Counted from the first letter of the stretch, positions 7,965 through 17,815 are shown. The stretch: 64,000 nucleotides of DNA from Hymenobacter volaticus (GCF_022921055.1 NZ_CP095061.1:1217501-1281500), one strand, 5' to 3'. Numbers and translations are program-made. Notes: generated by a model not told the origin, from the sequence alone.

Positions 7965-9224
7965 ATTAGCTCTTCAGTCAACCTTACCTGGCCTGGTGGT
8001 CCGTTGCGCGGGACAGCGCAATTGCCGGCGTCAAAAAGCGAAAGTAACCGTGCCCTTATCCTGCGAGCATTAGCTGGCGGTGGCCAACTTGATAATCTAT
8101 CGGATGCCAACGACACGCAGCTAATGCAGCGCCTGTTGGCTGATCCGGCAGCCGAGGTGCTCGATGCCGAAGACGCCGGAACGGTGATGCGCTTCTTGAC
8201 TGCTTATCTGGCCGTAACCGACCGTCATGCACTGCTTACGGGCACTGCTCGCATGCGTGAGCGGCCTATAGGAGTTCTAGTTGAGGCCTTGCGTCAGCTC
8301 GGCGCCGATATTGCGTACGAAGAGGCGGAAGGCTATCCGCCTTTGCGCTTACGCGGCTGGAACCAAGCGGAAGGCCAGCAAACCAAAGCAGACGAGTCTG
8401 AGCCCATTGAGTTGAAAGTGCGCGGCGACATCAGCAGCCAATACATATCGGCATTGCTAATGGTAGGGCCAATGCTACCGAACGGCTTACGACTTTGGCT
8501 CACAGGAAAAGTAGGTTCGCGCCCCTACATCCGCATGACGATGGCGCTCATGCAGCATTTTGGGGGCCAATGCCGGGACTTAGGTACGGCGTTAGAAGCT
8601 CGCGCTGGCCGCTACCAACCCGCCGATTATACCATTGAGTCGGACTGGTCGGCGGCTAGTTATTGGTATGCAATGGTAGCATTGGCTCCAGCTGGCTCGC
8701 ACCTGACGCTCCCGGGTTTGCGCCGGTATTCCTGGCAGGGCGACCAAGCCATAGTCGATATTATGGCGCAGCTAGGCGTTGCTACAGAGTTTCTGGCGGA
8801 TGGTGTACGTCTGATGCAAACTACGCCTTCCGCCGGTTTCACTCAGGACTTTACCGACTGCCCCGACTTGGCACAAACGGTAGCCGTAGTAGCCGCAGCC
8901 CTCAATGTGCCCGTCCTTATGACGGGCTTGGAGAGTCTACGGATCAAGGAAACCGACCGGATTTTTGCCTTGCAAACTGAACTCGCCAATTTCGGAGCAT
9001 TCCTGACAGAAGAAACCGAAGGCTATTTCCGTGTGTCAACCGAGCAATTCCGGGTGGATGGACAAACCGTGGCAACATATCATGACCACCGCATGGCCAT
9101 GGCTTTTGCGCCGTTAGCCTTGCGTGGTCCGCTTACCATCGAAACACCGCAAGTGGTGCGCAAATCATATCCGCAATTCTGGTCGGAGTTGGAAAAAGCT
9201 GCATTCGTTACTGATTTCCGCTGA
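7965..9224 (+). CDS. aroA: 3-phosphoshikimate 1-carboxyvinyltransferase (EPSP synthase)
   Basis: Transfers enolpyruvyl from PEP to shikimate 3-phosphate, the sixth shikimate step. Family signatures are clear: LPASKSESNRALIL (PEP/substrate site), DAGTVMRFLTAYLA, the catalytic KETDRI segment and YHDHRMAMAFAPLAL near the C-terminus. The start is unclear. The domain homology appears to extend back through NLTWPGGPLRGT, yet no ATG exists between 7840 and 8003. Candidates are ATT at 7965 (used here), TTG at 8004 (which would cut the first strand), or GTG at 7945 if one base is missing nearby. The stop codon overlaps a hairpin shared with the convergent gene. Confidence 0.9.
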   Translation: MSSSVNLTWPGGPLRGTAQLPASKSESNRALILRALAGGGQLDNLSDANDTQLMQRLLADPAAEVLDAEDAGTVMRFLTAYLAVTDRHALLTGTARMRERPIGVLVEALRQLGADIAYEEAEGYPPLRLRGWNQAEGQQTKADESEPIELKVRGDISSQYISALLMVGPMLPNGLRLWLTGKVGSRPYIRMTMALMQHFGGQCRDLGTALEARAGRYQPADYTIESDWSAASYWYAMVALAPAGSHLTLPGLRRYSWQGDQAIVDIMAQLGVATEFLADGVRLMQTTPSAGFTQDFTDCPDLAQTVAVVAAALNVPVLMTGLESLRIKETDRIFALQTELANFGAFLTEETEGYFRVSTEQFRVDGQTVATYHDHRMAMAFAPLALRGPLTIETPQVVRKSYPQFWSELEKAAFVTDFR

Positions 9225-9240
9225 TCAACCAGCGGAAATC
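9213..9240. terminator. Hairpin spanning both convergent stop codons
   Basis: A perfect 11-bp stem (gatttccgctg / cagcggaaatc, 9213-9223 with 9230-9240) and 6-base loop. The aroA stop (9222-9224) and the stop of the convergent binding-protein gene (9225-9227) lie in or next to the loop, so the stem is made of the last codons of both genes. No T run follows, so termination is plausible but not certain. Confidence 0.55.
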
Positions 9241-10040
9241 AATGAACGCAAGTAGGCTGCTGAGTGACGCAGCCGGCTCCCGTACCAGCTGAACATCTCA
9301 CCATCCACGATTCTGATTTGTGCGGAAGGGCATAAGACTTGAAACTCGGCTATATGCTTTTCACCGAACGGGTAAGGCTCCGATGAAAGCAAAATTTGCT
9401 GTGGCGCCATTTGTCTTAATTGCTCGGCTGTTACTTCAGGGTAGCGGGAGAGGTGAGCAAAGGAATTTTGAAACCCGGCACGGCGTAGCAAGTCATCAAT
9501 GAATGTGCTTGGCGCAGCCACCATGTACGGCTTACGCCAGATGAAATAAGCGGCTGAGGTGGACGTAGCCGATGTTTCCAGGCTAGTAAAAGAGGTGGCA
9601 ATGTCAGCTGCCAAAGCATCAGCTTTTTCCTTGCGCCCGGTAATCAACCCTACTCGCCGGATCATATCAAGGGCTTCGTCTAAATTGGAAATATCACTCA
9701 TCCACACCGGGTACTGTGCTGCTAGTTGCTCTATTCCCTCCCGGTAATTTTCCTCCTTATTGCCTATAATCAGGTCCGGCTTAAGGGTCTCTATTTTCTC
9801 GAAGTCGAAGTTCTTTGTGCCTCCAACTACGGCCGCGGTTTTCCGGGCCTCAGCTGGGTGGATACAGAACTTCGTCACGCCCACAACTCGCTCGCCCAAT
9901 CCCAGGTCGAACAGAAGCTCTGTTTGGGAAGGCACTAGTGATATTATTCGCTTGGGTGGAAATGGCACTGCCACTCGCCGATTTATTTGGTCGGTGACTG
10001 TGAGTGGAACCATTAGATTTTCGGGTTGCTCGAGTTGCAC
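9225..10040 (-). CDS. BtuF/FhuD-like helical-backbone metal receptor (ABC substrate-binding type)
   Basis: 271-residue protein of the TroA/BtuF-like fold that binds cobalamin, haem or siderophore-type ligands. Signatures: PKRIISLVPSQTELLFDLGLGERVVGVTKFC at residues about 29-59, then VVGGTKNFDFEKIETLKPDLIIGNKEEN, and a C-terminal lobe (YPEVTAEQLRQMAPQQILLSSEPYPFGEKH). No signal peptide is visible at either possible ATG (10040 or 10013), unlike exported BtuF, so location and ligand are open. No permease or ATPase gene is adjacent and I see no cobalamin riboswitch upstream. It is convergent with aroA with no gap. Confidence 0.85.
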   Translation of the reverse strand: MQLEQPENLMVPLTVTDQINRRVAVPFPPKRIISLVPSQTELLFDLGLGERVVGVTKFCIHPAEARKTAAVVGGTKNFDFEKIETLKPDLIIGNKEENYREGIEQLAAQYPVWMSDISNLDEALDMIRRVGLITGRKEKADALAADIATSFTSLETSATSTSAAYFIWRKPYMVAAPSTFIDDLLRRAGFQNSFAHLSRYPEVTAEQLRQMAPQQILLSSEPYPFGEKHIAEFQVLCPSAQIRIVDGEMFSWYGSRLRHSAAYLRSLISAG

Positions 10041-10131
10041 GGTTTTGTGTTACTTAAAAAAAGAAAATAGAGGAGATATAGCTGCTGCCCGTGTGCAAAA
10101 TTGTAAGCCCAGCGTCAAGACAAACAAAACA

Positions 10132-10160
10132 AACGGCCGCTCCGTTTGGGAGCAGCCGTT
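10132..10160 (-). terminator. Rho-independent terminator of the M42 peptidase gene
   Basis: Stem aacggctgctcc / ggagcggccgtt with one wobble pair and a short loop, followed on the minus strand by a T-rich stretch. It lies 30 bases beyond the stop at 10190. Confidence 0.75.
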
Positions 10161-10189
10161 GAGTAGGTTGAGTTCGGTTAGCGCTACTG

Positions 10190-11260
10190 CTATTTGAAGT
10201 AGCGGAAGTCGTGGTTGTCTTCGATGCGCAAGAGTGTTTCGTAGATGAGTTTGGTAACATTCTCTACGTCGTCTTTATGCACAGTTTCAACAGTAGTGTG
10301 CATATACTTAAGCGGCAGCGAAATCAGCGCGGAGGCAACACCTGCACCTGAGTAAGCAAATGCATCGGTATCAGTACCGGTAGCGCGAGTGGCAGCAGCC
10401 CGTTGAAATGGAATTTCAGCTTCCTGTGCTGCGCGCAAAATCAAGTCACGCAGGTTATTTTGAACTGCAGGGCCATAGGTTATCACCGGTCCTTTACCGC
10501 AGAACAAGTCTCCTGCCGTTTTCTTCTCATACATCGGCGACTGAGTGTCATGGGTCACGTCTGTGATGATAGCCACATCGGGTTGAATGCGGTGCGCTAC
10601 CATTTCAGCGCCACGTAAACCAATTTCTTCCTGCACAGCATTCACAATGTAGAGGCCGTAGGGCAACTGGTTGCCGTTCTCTTTCAACATGCGCGCTACT
10701 TCCGCAATCATGAAGCCACCCACGCGGTTGTCGAGTGCTCGGCCCACATAGAATTTGTCGTTGAGCACCATGAACTCGTCTTCGAACGTGACGACTGAGC
10801 CAACATGAATGCCCATTTCCTCGACTTCCTCCTTACTTGAAGCGCCGCAGTCCAGAAACACCGTTTCGATTGTTGGTGCCTTATCCTGGTCTACCTTACG
10901 AACGTGAATAGCAGGCCAACCAAATACCGCCTTCACAATGCCTTTGGCGGTATGGATGTTTACCCGCTTGCTGGGCGCTACCAGTGGATCGGATCCTCCG
11001 TTTTTGCGCAGATAGATAAAGCCTGATTCGGTAATGAAGTTGACGAAGTAGCTGATTTCGTCGGCGTGCGCCTCAATCACCACCTTATACTTAGCTTCTG
11101 GATTGATGACGCCCACTACCGTACCGTAGGTGTCAACGAAATATTCGTCGATGTACGGTTTGATGTAATCCAGCCAAATTTTTTGTCCCTCTTTCTCGAA
11201 ACCAGTAGGCGAGGGGTTATTTAGATATTTCTGTAAAAAGTCAAAGCTTTCCTGTCGCAT
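10190..11260 (-). CDS. M42 family metallopeptidase (glutamyl aminopeptidase type)
   Basis: Cytosolic aminopeptidase of the tetrahedral-aminopeptidase family with two metal ions. The metal and catalytic motifs are all present: EAHADEISYFV (first His and Asp), GRALDNRVGG (bridging Asp), NAVQEEIGLRGAE (general base Glu and metal Glu), ITDVTHD and, near the C-terminus, MHTTVETVHKDD (final His). At 356 residues it has the expected length. The start at 11260 gives MRQESFDFLQKYLNNPSPTGFE, a common beginning. A small membrane protein gene lies 12 bases upstream and the carboxylase gene beyond that, so the three may be cotranscribed. Confidence 0.95.
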   Translation of the reverse strand: MRQESFDFLQKYLNNPSPTGFEKEGQKIWLDYIKPYIDEYFVDTYGTVVGVINPEAKYKVVIEAHADEISYFVNFITESGFIYLRKNGGSDPLVAPSKRVNIHTAKGIVKAVFGWPAIHVRKVDQDKAPTIETVFLDCGASSKEEVEEMGIHVGSVVTFEDEFMVLNDKFYVGRALDNRVGGFMIAEVARMLKENGNQLPYGLYIVNAVQEEIGLRGAEMVAHRIQPDVAIITDVTHDTQSPMYEKKTAGDLFCGKGPVITYGPAVQNNLRDLILRAAQEAEIPFQRAAATRATGTDTDAFAYSGAGVASALISLPLKYMHTTVETVHKDDVENVTKLIYETLLRIEDNHDFRYFK

Positions 11261-11272
11261 GAAAAAGTAAAA

Positions 11273-11590
11273 TCAAGAGTAAAAAGTTGTCGCTCCTCTG
11301 CATAGCCTAATCGACAAGAAGATGGTAAAGAGCGCCAAAAACAACATTGGATAGTGTATGAAGTCTAAGATGAACAAGAAGGAAAAGCTTGTTAGTAGCC
11401 ACACGAAGGACAGCGAAAACAAGCTTTCCCCTACCCATTTAGCTAACCCTTCCTTGTTTCGCACCATTTTTTCGTCGTAGCCAGCTAGTAGATGAACACG
11501 GCCACAGCATTTAATTAAATAGCCGAGCAAGCTGAACAACAAGCTGATACCGACAAAAATGCCAAAGCCGATAAAAGCATCATAGTTCAT
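11273..11590 (-). CDS. Small membrane protein, DUF3784-like
   Basis: 105 residues with about three membrane segments (residues 6-26, 55-75 and 77-95). The segment LLAGYDEKMVRNKEGLAKWVGE between the first two matches the LIAGYN...K pattern of DUF3784 proteins. The function is unknown. The gene sits 4 bases from the end of the carboxylase gene upstream and 12 bases before the peptidase gene, so it is probably in an operon with both. Confidence 0.7.
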   Translation of the reverse strand: MNYDAFIGFGIFVGISLLFSLLGYLIKCCGRVHLLAGYDEKMVRNKEGLAKWVGESLFSLSFVWLLTSFSFLFILDFIHYPMLFLALFTIFLSIRLCRGATTFYS

Positions 11591-11594
11591 ATAC

Positions 11595-13160
11595 CTACAA
11601 TGGAATGTTTCCGTGCTTCTTACGTGGCATAGTATCTACTTTGTTTTCCAGCATCTTAAATGCCCGGATGAGCTTCTGCCGAGTTTCTGAAGGCAAAATC
11701 ACTTCATCCACGAAGCCGCGGTGGGCAGCCCGATAAGGCGTGGCAAATTTCTGTTGGTACTCGTCTACCTTTTCTTGAAGCTTAGCTTCGGGGTCAGACG
11801 CTGCGGCTATTTCGCGCTTGAAGATGATTTCCGCTGCGCCCTTGGCACCCATCACCGCAATTTCAGCGGTTGGCCAAGCATAGTTCATATCGGCTCCGAT
11901 GTGCTTGCTGTTCATCACGTCGTAGGCGCCGCCATAGGCTTTGCGCGTGATGACAGTGATGCGCGGGACAGTAGCCTCACAGAAAGCATAAAGCAGCTTG
12001 GCGCCATTGGTGATGATGCCGCGCCACTCTTGGTCGGTACCAGGCAAGAAGCCAGGTACATCTTCCAGCACCAGCAGTGGAATGTTGAAAGAGTCACAGA
12101 ACCGCACAAACCGAGCAGCTTTAGTGCTAGCATTAATGTCGAGTACGCCGGCCAGCACAGCGGGTTGGTTGCCTACAATGCCAATGCTACGACCCCCAAG
12201 GCGAGCAAAACCTACCACAATGTTTTCGGCGAAATTCTGGTGAACTTCTAAGAAAGAATCGGCATCGATGATGCCCTCAATTACTTCCCGAATGTCGTAG
12301 GGTTGGTTGGGGTTTTCAGGAATGATGCTGTCGAGGACCGGACGAGTCTCGTTACCCGCTTCGTAAGGCAAAGTGGGTGCCGTTTCCTCACAGTTTTGCG
12401 GCATGTAACTCAACAACTGCTTGACGTGGTTGATGCAGACTACTTCGTTGGCGCAAGAGAAATGAGTTACGCCGCTTTTCGTGGAATGAGTGCTAGCCCC
12501 GCCTAGTTCTTCGCTGGTTACGTTTTCATGCGTTACTGTCTTCACCACGTTTGGCCCCGTCACGAACATATAGCTCGTGTCTTCTACCATCAAAATAAAG
12601 TCTGTAATGGCCGGCGAGTATACTGCACCGCCCGCGCACGGTCCCATAATGGCCGATAACTGAGGCACCACACCCGAAGCCAGTGTGTTTTTATAGAAGA
12701 TGTCAGCATAACCGCCGAGGCTTACAACACCTTCCTGAATTCGGGCGCCGCCTGAGTCGTTGAGACCGATGACAGGTGCCCCGTTCTTCATAGCGAGGTC
12801 CATGATCTTCACGATTTTCTCGGCGTGTGTTTCGCTTAGAGAGCCGCCAAAAACTGTGAAATCCTGCGAGAAAACATACACCAACCGCCCATTTACGGTA
12901 CCGTAGCCGGTTACTACCCCGTCGCCGAGGTAATACTCTTTATCTAGGCCAAAGTCTTTGGAACGGTGCATGACGAACTTACCGATTTCCTCGAATGAAC
13001 CTTCATCAAGCAGCAAATCTATACGCTCCCGCGCTGTCAGTTTGCCTTTCTTGTGTTGGGCATCAATGCGAGCTTGGCCGCCGCCGAGCAGGGCTTCCTG
13101 GTTTTTGCGTTCGAGAACCTCAAGTTTGCTCAAATGGGCTTCCGCCTGCGGATCAGACAT
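11595..13160 (-). CDS. Acyl-CoA carboxylase subunit beta (propionyl-CoA carboxylase type)
   Basis: Carboxyltransferase subunit that moves CO2 from carboxybiotin to an acyl-CoA, normally propionyl-CoA to methylmalonyl-CoA. 521 residues, the family's usual length. Two crotonase-fold halves are seen. The N-half has [49 protein letters not shown] and [12 protein letters not shown]. The C-half has [38 protein letters not shown] and [13 protein letters not shown]. The G-G-A oxyanion motifs are intact. The biotin carboxylase/carrier subunit is not in this window. Similar proteins act in methylmalonyl-CoA decarboxylase or glutaconyl complexes, so the exact acyl-CoA is inferred. Confidence 0.93.
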   Translation of the reverse strand: MSDPQAEAHLSKLEVLERKNQEALLGGGQARIDAQHKKGKLTARERIDLLLDEGSFEEIGKFVMHRSKDFGLDKEYYLGDGVVTGYGTVNGRLVYVFSQDFTVFGGSLSETHAEKIVKIMDLAMKNGAPVIGLNDSGGARIQEGVVSLGGYADIFYKNTLASGVVPQLSAIMGPCAGGAVYSPAITDFILMVEDTSYMFVTGPNVVKTVTHENVTSEELGGASTHSTKSGVTHFSCANEVVCINHVKQLLSYMPQNCEETAPTLPYEAGNETRPVLDSIIPENPNQPYDIREVIEGIIDADSFLEVHQNFAENIVVGFARLGGRSIGIVGNQPAVLAGVLDINASTKAARFVRFCDSFNIPLLVLEDVPGFLPGTDQEWRGIITNGAKLLYAFCEATVPRITVITRKAYGGAYDVMNSKHIGADMNYAWPTAEIAVMGAKGAAEIIFKREIAAASDPEAKLQEKVDEYQQKFATPYRAAHRGFVDEVILPSETRQKLIRAFKMLENKVDTMPRKKHGNIPL

Positions 13161-13222
13161 GGAGTGGGAATTCGAATTAGAGAAATGTAGATTAGGTCAG
13201 TAAATCAAAGGTAATGTAGCGA

Positions 13223-13263
13223 CATAGAAAAGCCGCACCAGAATTCGGGGCGGCTTTTCTATG
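13223..13263. terminator. Long hairpin between clpC and the carboxylase gene
   Basis: A 14-bp perfect stem (catagaaaagccgc / gcggcttttctatg) with a 13-base loop. T-rich bases lie in both arms, so it could work in either direction. It follows the clpC terminator and may be a second barrier. Confidence 0.6.
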
Positions 13264-13280
13264 TGAGTATAGTTTAATGT

Positions 13281-13317
13281 AAACAAAAACGGCCGGCTCC
13301 TATACAGGAACCGGCCG
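13281..13317 (-). terminator. Rho-independent terminator of clpC
   Basis: Stem cggccggctcc / ggaaccggccg (13290-13300 with 13307-13317, one mismatch) followed on the minus strand by GTTTTTGTTT. It begins 22 bases after the clpC stop. Confidence 0.8.
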
Positions 13318-13338
13318 CTTCTATTCTATGCTATTCGC

Positions 13339-15945
13339 TTACTTCTTGGAATCAACGTCGTCGCTTGGCTCTGGCTTTTCAGCTGGCCGCTCGTCGCTGG
13401 CAAGGTTCTGCGGTTCGTCGCTCTTGCTCACCACAAACGTTAACTCTTCACCACCTTCCGTAAAGTCGGCTGTGATAACATCGCCTTGAACAAGTTCTGC
13501 TTTCAGGATTTCCTCAGCAATCGGATCTTCGATGTACTTCTGGATAGCCCGGTTCAGCGGACGAGCACCGAACTTAGGATCATAACCTTTCTCAGCTACA
13601 AAGTCCTTGGCAGCCTCAGTCAGCTCTACACGGTAGCCCAACAGTTGGATGCGGCTCAGCAGCTTCGACAGCGAGATGTCGATGATGCGGTGGATGTCTT
13701 TCTTCTCGAGCGAGTTGAAGACAATCACGTCGTCCAAACGATTGAGGAACTCGGGCGAGAACGTCTTACGCAGAGCGTTGGTGATGGTGCTTTTCGTTAA
13801 CTCATCCAGATTCTCTTGCCGGGCCTTCGTGCCGAAGCCGATACCCGCACCGAAGTCCTGCAAGTCGCGGGCACCGATGTTAGAGGTCATGATGATGATG
13901 GTGTTACGAAAGTCTACCTTACGGCCAAGGCCATCAGTTAGGATACCATCGTCGAGCACTTGCAACAGCAAGTTATAGACGTCGGGGTGAGCCTTTTCAA
14001 TCTCGTCGAGAAGGATAACCGAATACGGCTTGCGGCGGATTTTTTCCGTCAGCTGACCGCCTTCTTCATAACCCACGTAGCCGGGAGGTGCGCCCACCAG
14101 GCGCGAGATGCTAAATTTCTCCATGTACTCCGACATGTCGATCCGAACAAGCGAATCTTCTTTGTCGAAGAGGTATGTAGCCAACACCTTGGCTAACTCC
14201 GTCTTACCGACACCAGTTGGGCCGAGGAATACGAACGAGCCGATTGGCTTCTTAGGGTCTTTCAAGCCTACGCGGGTGCGCTGGATGGCTTTCACCAACT
14301 GCTTGATAGCCTTGTCTTGGCCGATAACCTTGCCTTGCAGCTCTTCGCCCATGTTCAAAAGCTTAGCGCTTTCGTTCTGCGCGACACGGCTAACCGGAAT
14401 GCCGGTCATCATGGCAATAACCTCGGCTACGTTTTCTTCCTTAACGGTGTAGCGCTTTTTCTTGGTTTCCTCTTCCCAATCCTTCTTGGCTTGGTCGAGT
14501 TGCTCCAATAGCTTCTTCTCATTGTCGCGGAGCTTGGCAGCTTCCTCGTACTTCTGAGATTTCACCACGCGGTTCTTTTCAGTCTTGATATTCTCGATGC
14601 TCTCTTCAAGCTTCAAGATATCCTCGGGAACCACGATGTTGTTGATGTGCACGCGGGCACCCGCTTCGTCCAGGATGTCGATGGCCTTGTCTGGCAAGAA
14701 ACGGTCAGACATATAACGATCTGACAGTTTCACGCACGATTCAATCGCCTTATCAGTGTACACCACATGGTGGTGGTCCTGATACTTGTCCTTGATATTG
14801 TGCAGGATTTCGATGGTTTCCTCAGGCGTGGTAGGATCTACCATTACCATCTGGAAACGACGGGCCAAGGCACCATCTTTCTCGATGTACTGACGGTACT
14901 CATCAAGCGTGGTAGCACCGATGCATTGAATTTCGCCGCGGGCCAAAGCCGGCTTGAACATGTTGGAAGCATCCAGCGAGCCTGAAGCTCCGCCAGCACC
15001 TACAATCGTGTGCAGCTCGTCAATGAACAGAATCACGTCGGGCGACTTCTCCAGCTCGTTCATCACGGCCTTCATACGCTCCTCGAACTGACCACGGTAC
15101 TTGGTACCTGCCACCAACGAGGCCAAATCCAGCGTAACAACGCGCTTACCAAACAGCACACGCGATACTTTCTTCTGGATAATGCGCAAGGCTAGACCTT
15201 CGGCAATTGCCGTTTTACCAACACCAGGCTCACCGATCAAAATCGGGTTGTTCTTTTTGCGGCGGCTCAAAATCTGAGCTACGCGCTCAATTTCTTTCTC
15301 ACGACCTACAATCGGGTCGAGTTTGTCGTCTTCAGCCAGTTTCGTGAGGTCACGGCCAAAGTTGTCGAGTACAGGAGTACGCGACTTTTCAGTGCCTTTC
15401 TTAGGGGTGGCACCAGCACCGGCACCGCCGCGGCCTGCACCACCGCCAAAGAGGCGGTCGTTGTCGTCGTCATCGGCCTCAGGGCCGTTGGTGGGGTTGT
15501 TCGCCGTATTACCGTGGTAGTCCAGCGAATCGCGCACGGATTCGTAGTTCACGTTAAATTTGCTAAGAATTTGAGACGAAATATTGTCTTCGTCGCGCAA
15601 GATTGACAACAGCAAATGCTCGGTGCCAATGATTTCGCTCTTGAAGATTTTAGCTTCGAGGTAGGTGATTTTGAGGACTTTCTCGGTTTGCTTTGTCAGC
15701 GGGATAGAGCCAGTAATGCTCGTGCCCTGCGTGGCCGTATTGCGAGTAGCTTGCTCAAGGGCGTACTTCAGCTCGTCTACGGATACACCCAACTTCTTGA
15801 GCAAACCGATAGCCGTGCCTTCCCCTTCGCGAATCATGCCCAACAATAAGTGTTCGGTACCGATATAATCGTGCCCGAGCCGGATGGCCTCTTCCCGGCT
15901 CAGAGAGATGACCTCTTTGACTCGATTTGAGAATTTAGCTTCCAT
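13339..15945 (-). CDS. clpC: ATP-dependent Clp protease ATP-binding subunit ClpC
   Basis: Hsp100 unfoldase that feeds proteins to ClpP; 868 residues. Domains in order: two Clp N-repeats ([38 protein letters not shown]... to about residue 145), an acidic Gly-rich linker, AAA1 with Walker [13 protein letters not shown] and Walker [10 protein letters not shown], a UVR/middle domain ([20 protein letters not shown]) that marks ClpC rather than ClpA or ClpB, AAA2 with [12 protein letters not shown] and [13 protein letters not shown], and a D2-small domain. The tail is acidic (DVDSKK). The frame is open to 15987, but MEAKFSN at 15945 is the conserved start. ClpP is not in this window. Confidence 0.97.
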   Translation of the reverse strand: MEAKFSNRVKEVISLSREEAIRLGHDYIGTEHLLLGMIREGEGTAIGLLKKLGVSVDELKYALEQATRNTATQGTSITGSIPLTKQTEKVLKITYLEAKIFKSEIIGTEHLLLSILRDEDNISSQILSKFNVNYESVRDSLDYHGNTANNPTNGPEADDDDNDRLFGGGAGRGGAGAGATPKKGTEKSRTPVLDNFGRDLTKLAEDDKLDPIVGREKEIERVAQILSRRKKNNPILIGEPGVGKTAIAEGLALRIIQKKVSRVLFGKRVVTLDLASLVAGTKYRGQFEERMKAVMNELEKSPDVILFIDELHTIVGAGGASGSLDASNMFKPALARGEIQCIGATTLDEYRQYIEKDGALARRFQMVMVDPTTPEETIEILHNIKDKYQDHHHVVYTDKAIESCVKLSDRYMSDRFLPDKAIDILDEAGARVHINNIVVPEDILKLEESIENIKTEKNRVVKSQKYEEAAKLRDNEKKLLEQLDQAKKDWEEETKKKRYTVKEENVAEVIAMMTGIPVSRVAQNESAKLLNMGEELQGKVIGQDKAIKQLVKAIQRTRVGLKDPKKPIGSFVFLGPTGVGKTELAKVLATYLFDKEDSLVRIDMSEYMEKFSISRLVGAPPGYVGYEEGGQLTEKIRRKPYSVILLDEIEKAHPDVYNLLLQVLDDGILTDGLGRKVDFRNTIIIMTSNIGARDLQDFGAGIGFGTKARQENLDELTKSTITNALRKTFSPEFLNRLDDVIVFNSLEKKDIHRIIDISLSKLLSRIQLLGYRVELTEAAKDFVAEKGYDPKFGARPLNRAIQKYIEDPIAEEILKAELVQGDVITADFTEGGEELTFVVSKSDEPQNLASDERPAEKPEPSDDVDSKK

Positions 15946-16066
15946 GCAGATAAGGTAGTGAAGAAAAACGGAACCCCGCAAGCGCAATTAGAGCGTTTTC
16001 CGGCGGGTTGGGCCGTAGTAATCTGAAAACAGATATAAACGGGCGATGGTTCGGGCGGCAGGTATA

Positions 16067-16726
16067 CTACACGAGAAAACTGCCGGCAGCCGGGCCCTGC
16101 ATAAACAACAGGTCTAGGATGCTCAGTCCCGATACAAAATCTTTACCAAAGGTCTGGGTGTACAATTGTACCGACTTCCTGTCAGGTTCAGATGCCACTA
16201 GCGACTTAGGTGTCAGTGAATCACGACAGTCCTTTACTTCATTGGCTACTTGATCAACAGAGTAAGAGGGGCATGTCGTTGCCGGATAAGTTGAAAAATA
16301 TTCGGTGGTAAACTCCACAGGAGTCCGCAGCCGGAGGCAGCGCAGGTAGAAGCGCAGGAAAGCAAGATTCAGATCAAAAAGGCGTTGGTGCTTTTGTACG
16401 TAGATATCGTGTAGATAGTCGGCGTAGTATTCGAAATACGGTGTGCCGCCATAGGCAGTTTGTATGGTTCGCCAATGTTGGTGCACCCAATTTTGCCGGT
16501 AGTCAACTTCTATATCCGTGATCTTTACTTTCTCGCTGCGGTTACCATCCACGACGGGAACAATGAGTGGTTTAACACCCTGAGCTGTTAGGATGAGACA
16601 ACGGTTGCGGTACGTTTGTTTGTGGTAGTGTTCTTGTGTTTCCAGCCTTAGTGCTTCAGCCCCAATAATTTCAGTGAAAAATGGGAGCGGCGGGTGGTAT
16701 TGAGATTCAAAAAGTACGATAGGCAT
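16067..16726 (-). CDS. WbqC-like family protein
   Basis: 219-residue protein of the WbqC-like family, found in polysaccharide and signal-peptidase neighbourhoods of Bacteroidota; its activity is not established. The N-terminal strand VLFESQYHPPLPFF and the conserved region YHKQTYRNRCLILTAQGVKPLIVPVV with the later NWVHQHWRTIQTAYGGTPYFEYY are the family's core. The start is placed at 16726 (MPIVLFESQYHPP); an ATG at 16735 and a longer frame to 16771 are also open. It lies upstream of clpC on the same strand with a 121-base gap. Confidence 0.85.
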   Translation of the reverse strand: MPIVLFESQYHPPLPFFTEIIGAEALRLETQEHYHKQTYRNRCLILTAQGVKPLIVPVVDGNRSEKVKITDIEVDYRQNWVHQHWRTIQTAYGGTPYFEYYADYLHDIYVQKHQRLFDLNLAFLRFYLRCLRLRTPVEFTTEYFSTYPATTCPSYSVDQVANEVKDCRDSLTPKSLVASEPDRKSVQLYTQTFGKDFVSGLSILDLLFMQGPAAGSFLV

Positions 16727-16917
16727 TGGAAACATGCAAGAAGAAAAAACAACATGTTGTTGAGGCTGCAAAGTAGCTTGTGTTCCTATGCAGAGGTTAT
16801 TAGTGAGGTATAAACTCGTAGTATTCGAGCTCCAGAAAACGAAAGGTTAAAGAGATTTAACCATATGAATAAAATTATGGCTCCCGCCAATAATTCACAT
16901 TCAAGCCGATGTCACCT

Positions 16918-16925
16918 TACCTTTG
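16918..16925 (+). promoter_or_regulatory. -7 promoter box
   Basis: TACCTTTG, an exact TAnnTTTG match, ending 17 bases before the ATG at 16943. It places transcription start inside the longer open frame and so supports the shorter start of the next gene. No TTG at the ideal -33 distance. Confidence 0.45.
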
Positions 16926-16942
16926 CCAGTCAATCTGACACA

Positions 16943-17815
16943 ATGCGCGCGCTCTACTTTCTGTTTTTGATTATGCTGCCACTCGCCAGTTCGGCGCTGG
17001 CTGCTCAACCTCAGCTGCTGCTGGATGTAGCTCGGTTCCGCAATACCGATACCAGCGTAAAGGGCAACGTAGTGGAACTGTATGCTACCGTGCCTACCCA
17101 ATGGCTGACATACATGCGCCGCGCACCAAAGATGTATCAAGCCGCTGCCGTATTGACATTAGAAATTATCCGGCCTGATGGGCAAGCTGCCTATCAGGAA
17201 ACTATCACGCTCAAGCCACCGGTGCTGAGCGATACCACCGCTGCCATCAAAAACCCGCTCAGTTTCCAGAAGCGCCTAGTACTGCCCGATGGCACCTACA
17301 GCATTCGCGGGCTAGTGCGAGACCAATACCGTTCGGGCCAGCAAGCATTGCTGGAATTACCGTTGGTGTTGGCCTCTAGCGATACTAAACCAGCACTGAG
17401 TGATATTGTGTTACTCGCCAAGCCAGCCGCCAAAGGCACAGAAGCAAGTAACTTCAGCCGCGGTGGGTATAGCTTGACGCGTACTCCGGGGGGCTTGTAC
17501 ACCCGCGGAGCCGACAAGCTTTGGTTCTATACGGAACTCTATAATGTTGCTCCTGACCAAGAACTGCAGCTCCGCTACCGCTTGCGCCGGGCTGGTAGTA
17601 AGACGGATGCTTTCACGCTGCCAGGTACTACTCGCGGCGTATCGGGCCGACCTACACCTATTACCACCGAGCTAGATTTAAGTAAGCTGCCCGCTGGTGA
17701 CTATACACTAACTGTAGAAGTTCGCACTCCCAAGCTACTGCTAGCTTCCCAAACTGCTGCCGTGCATCGAATAGTAACCGACTATGCTCCAAGTGGTGCA
17801 GGCCCTGCCCGATGA
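16943..17815 (+). CDS. Secreted hypothetical protein resembling the N-terminal region of GWxTD-domain proteins
   Basis: 290 residues with a signal peptide (MRALYFLFLIMLPLASSALA). The mature protein is beta-rich. Its first half (LLLDVARFRNTDTSVKGNVVELYATVPTQWL..., AAVLTLEIIRPDGQAAYQETITLKPP, FQKRLVLPDGTYSIRGLVRDQ) resembles the domain that precedes the GWxTD motif in a Bacteroidota family of envelope proteins; no GWxTD motif is present, so this is a loose match. The frame is open upstream to 16865, but the promoter box and signal peptide favour 16943. The stop overlaps the start of the acyltransferase gene by 4 bases (ATGA), so the two are cotranslated. Confidence 0.7.
   Translation: MRALYFLFLIMLPLASSALAAQPQLLLDVARFRNTDTSVKGNVVELYATVPTQWLTYMRRAPKMYQAAAVLTLEIIRPDGQAAYQETITLKPPVLSDTTAAIKNPLSFQKRLVLPDGTYSIRGLVRDQYRSGQQALLELPLVLASSDTKPALSDIVLLAKPAAKGTEASNFSRGGYSLTRTPGGLYTRGADKLWFYTELYNVAPDQELQLRYRLRRAGSKTDAFTLPGTTRGVSGRPTPITTELDLSKLPAGDYTLTVEVRTPKLLLASQTAAVHRIVTDYAPSGAGPAR

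Noticed and set aside
10014..10190. Cobalamin riboswitch near the BtuF-like gene
   Set aside because: The upstream sequence has only the M42 gene terminator; I could not find the conserved B12-box core.
9760..10197. 145-residue plus-strand frame opposite the BtuF-like gene
   Set aside because: It is an antisense shadow of a well-conserved gene and its composition is not protein-like.
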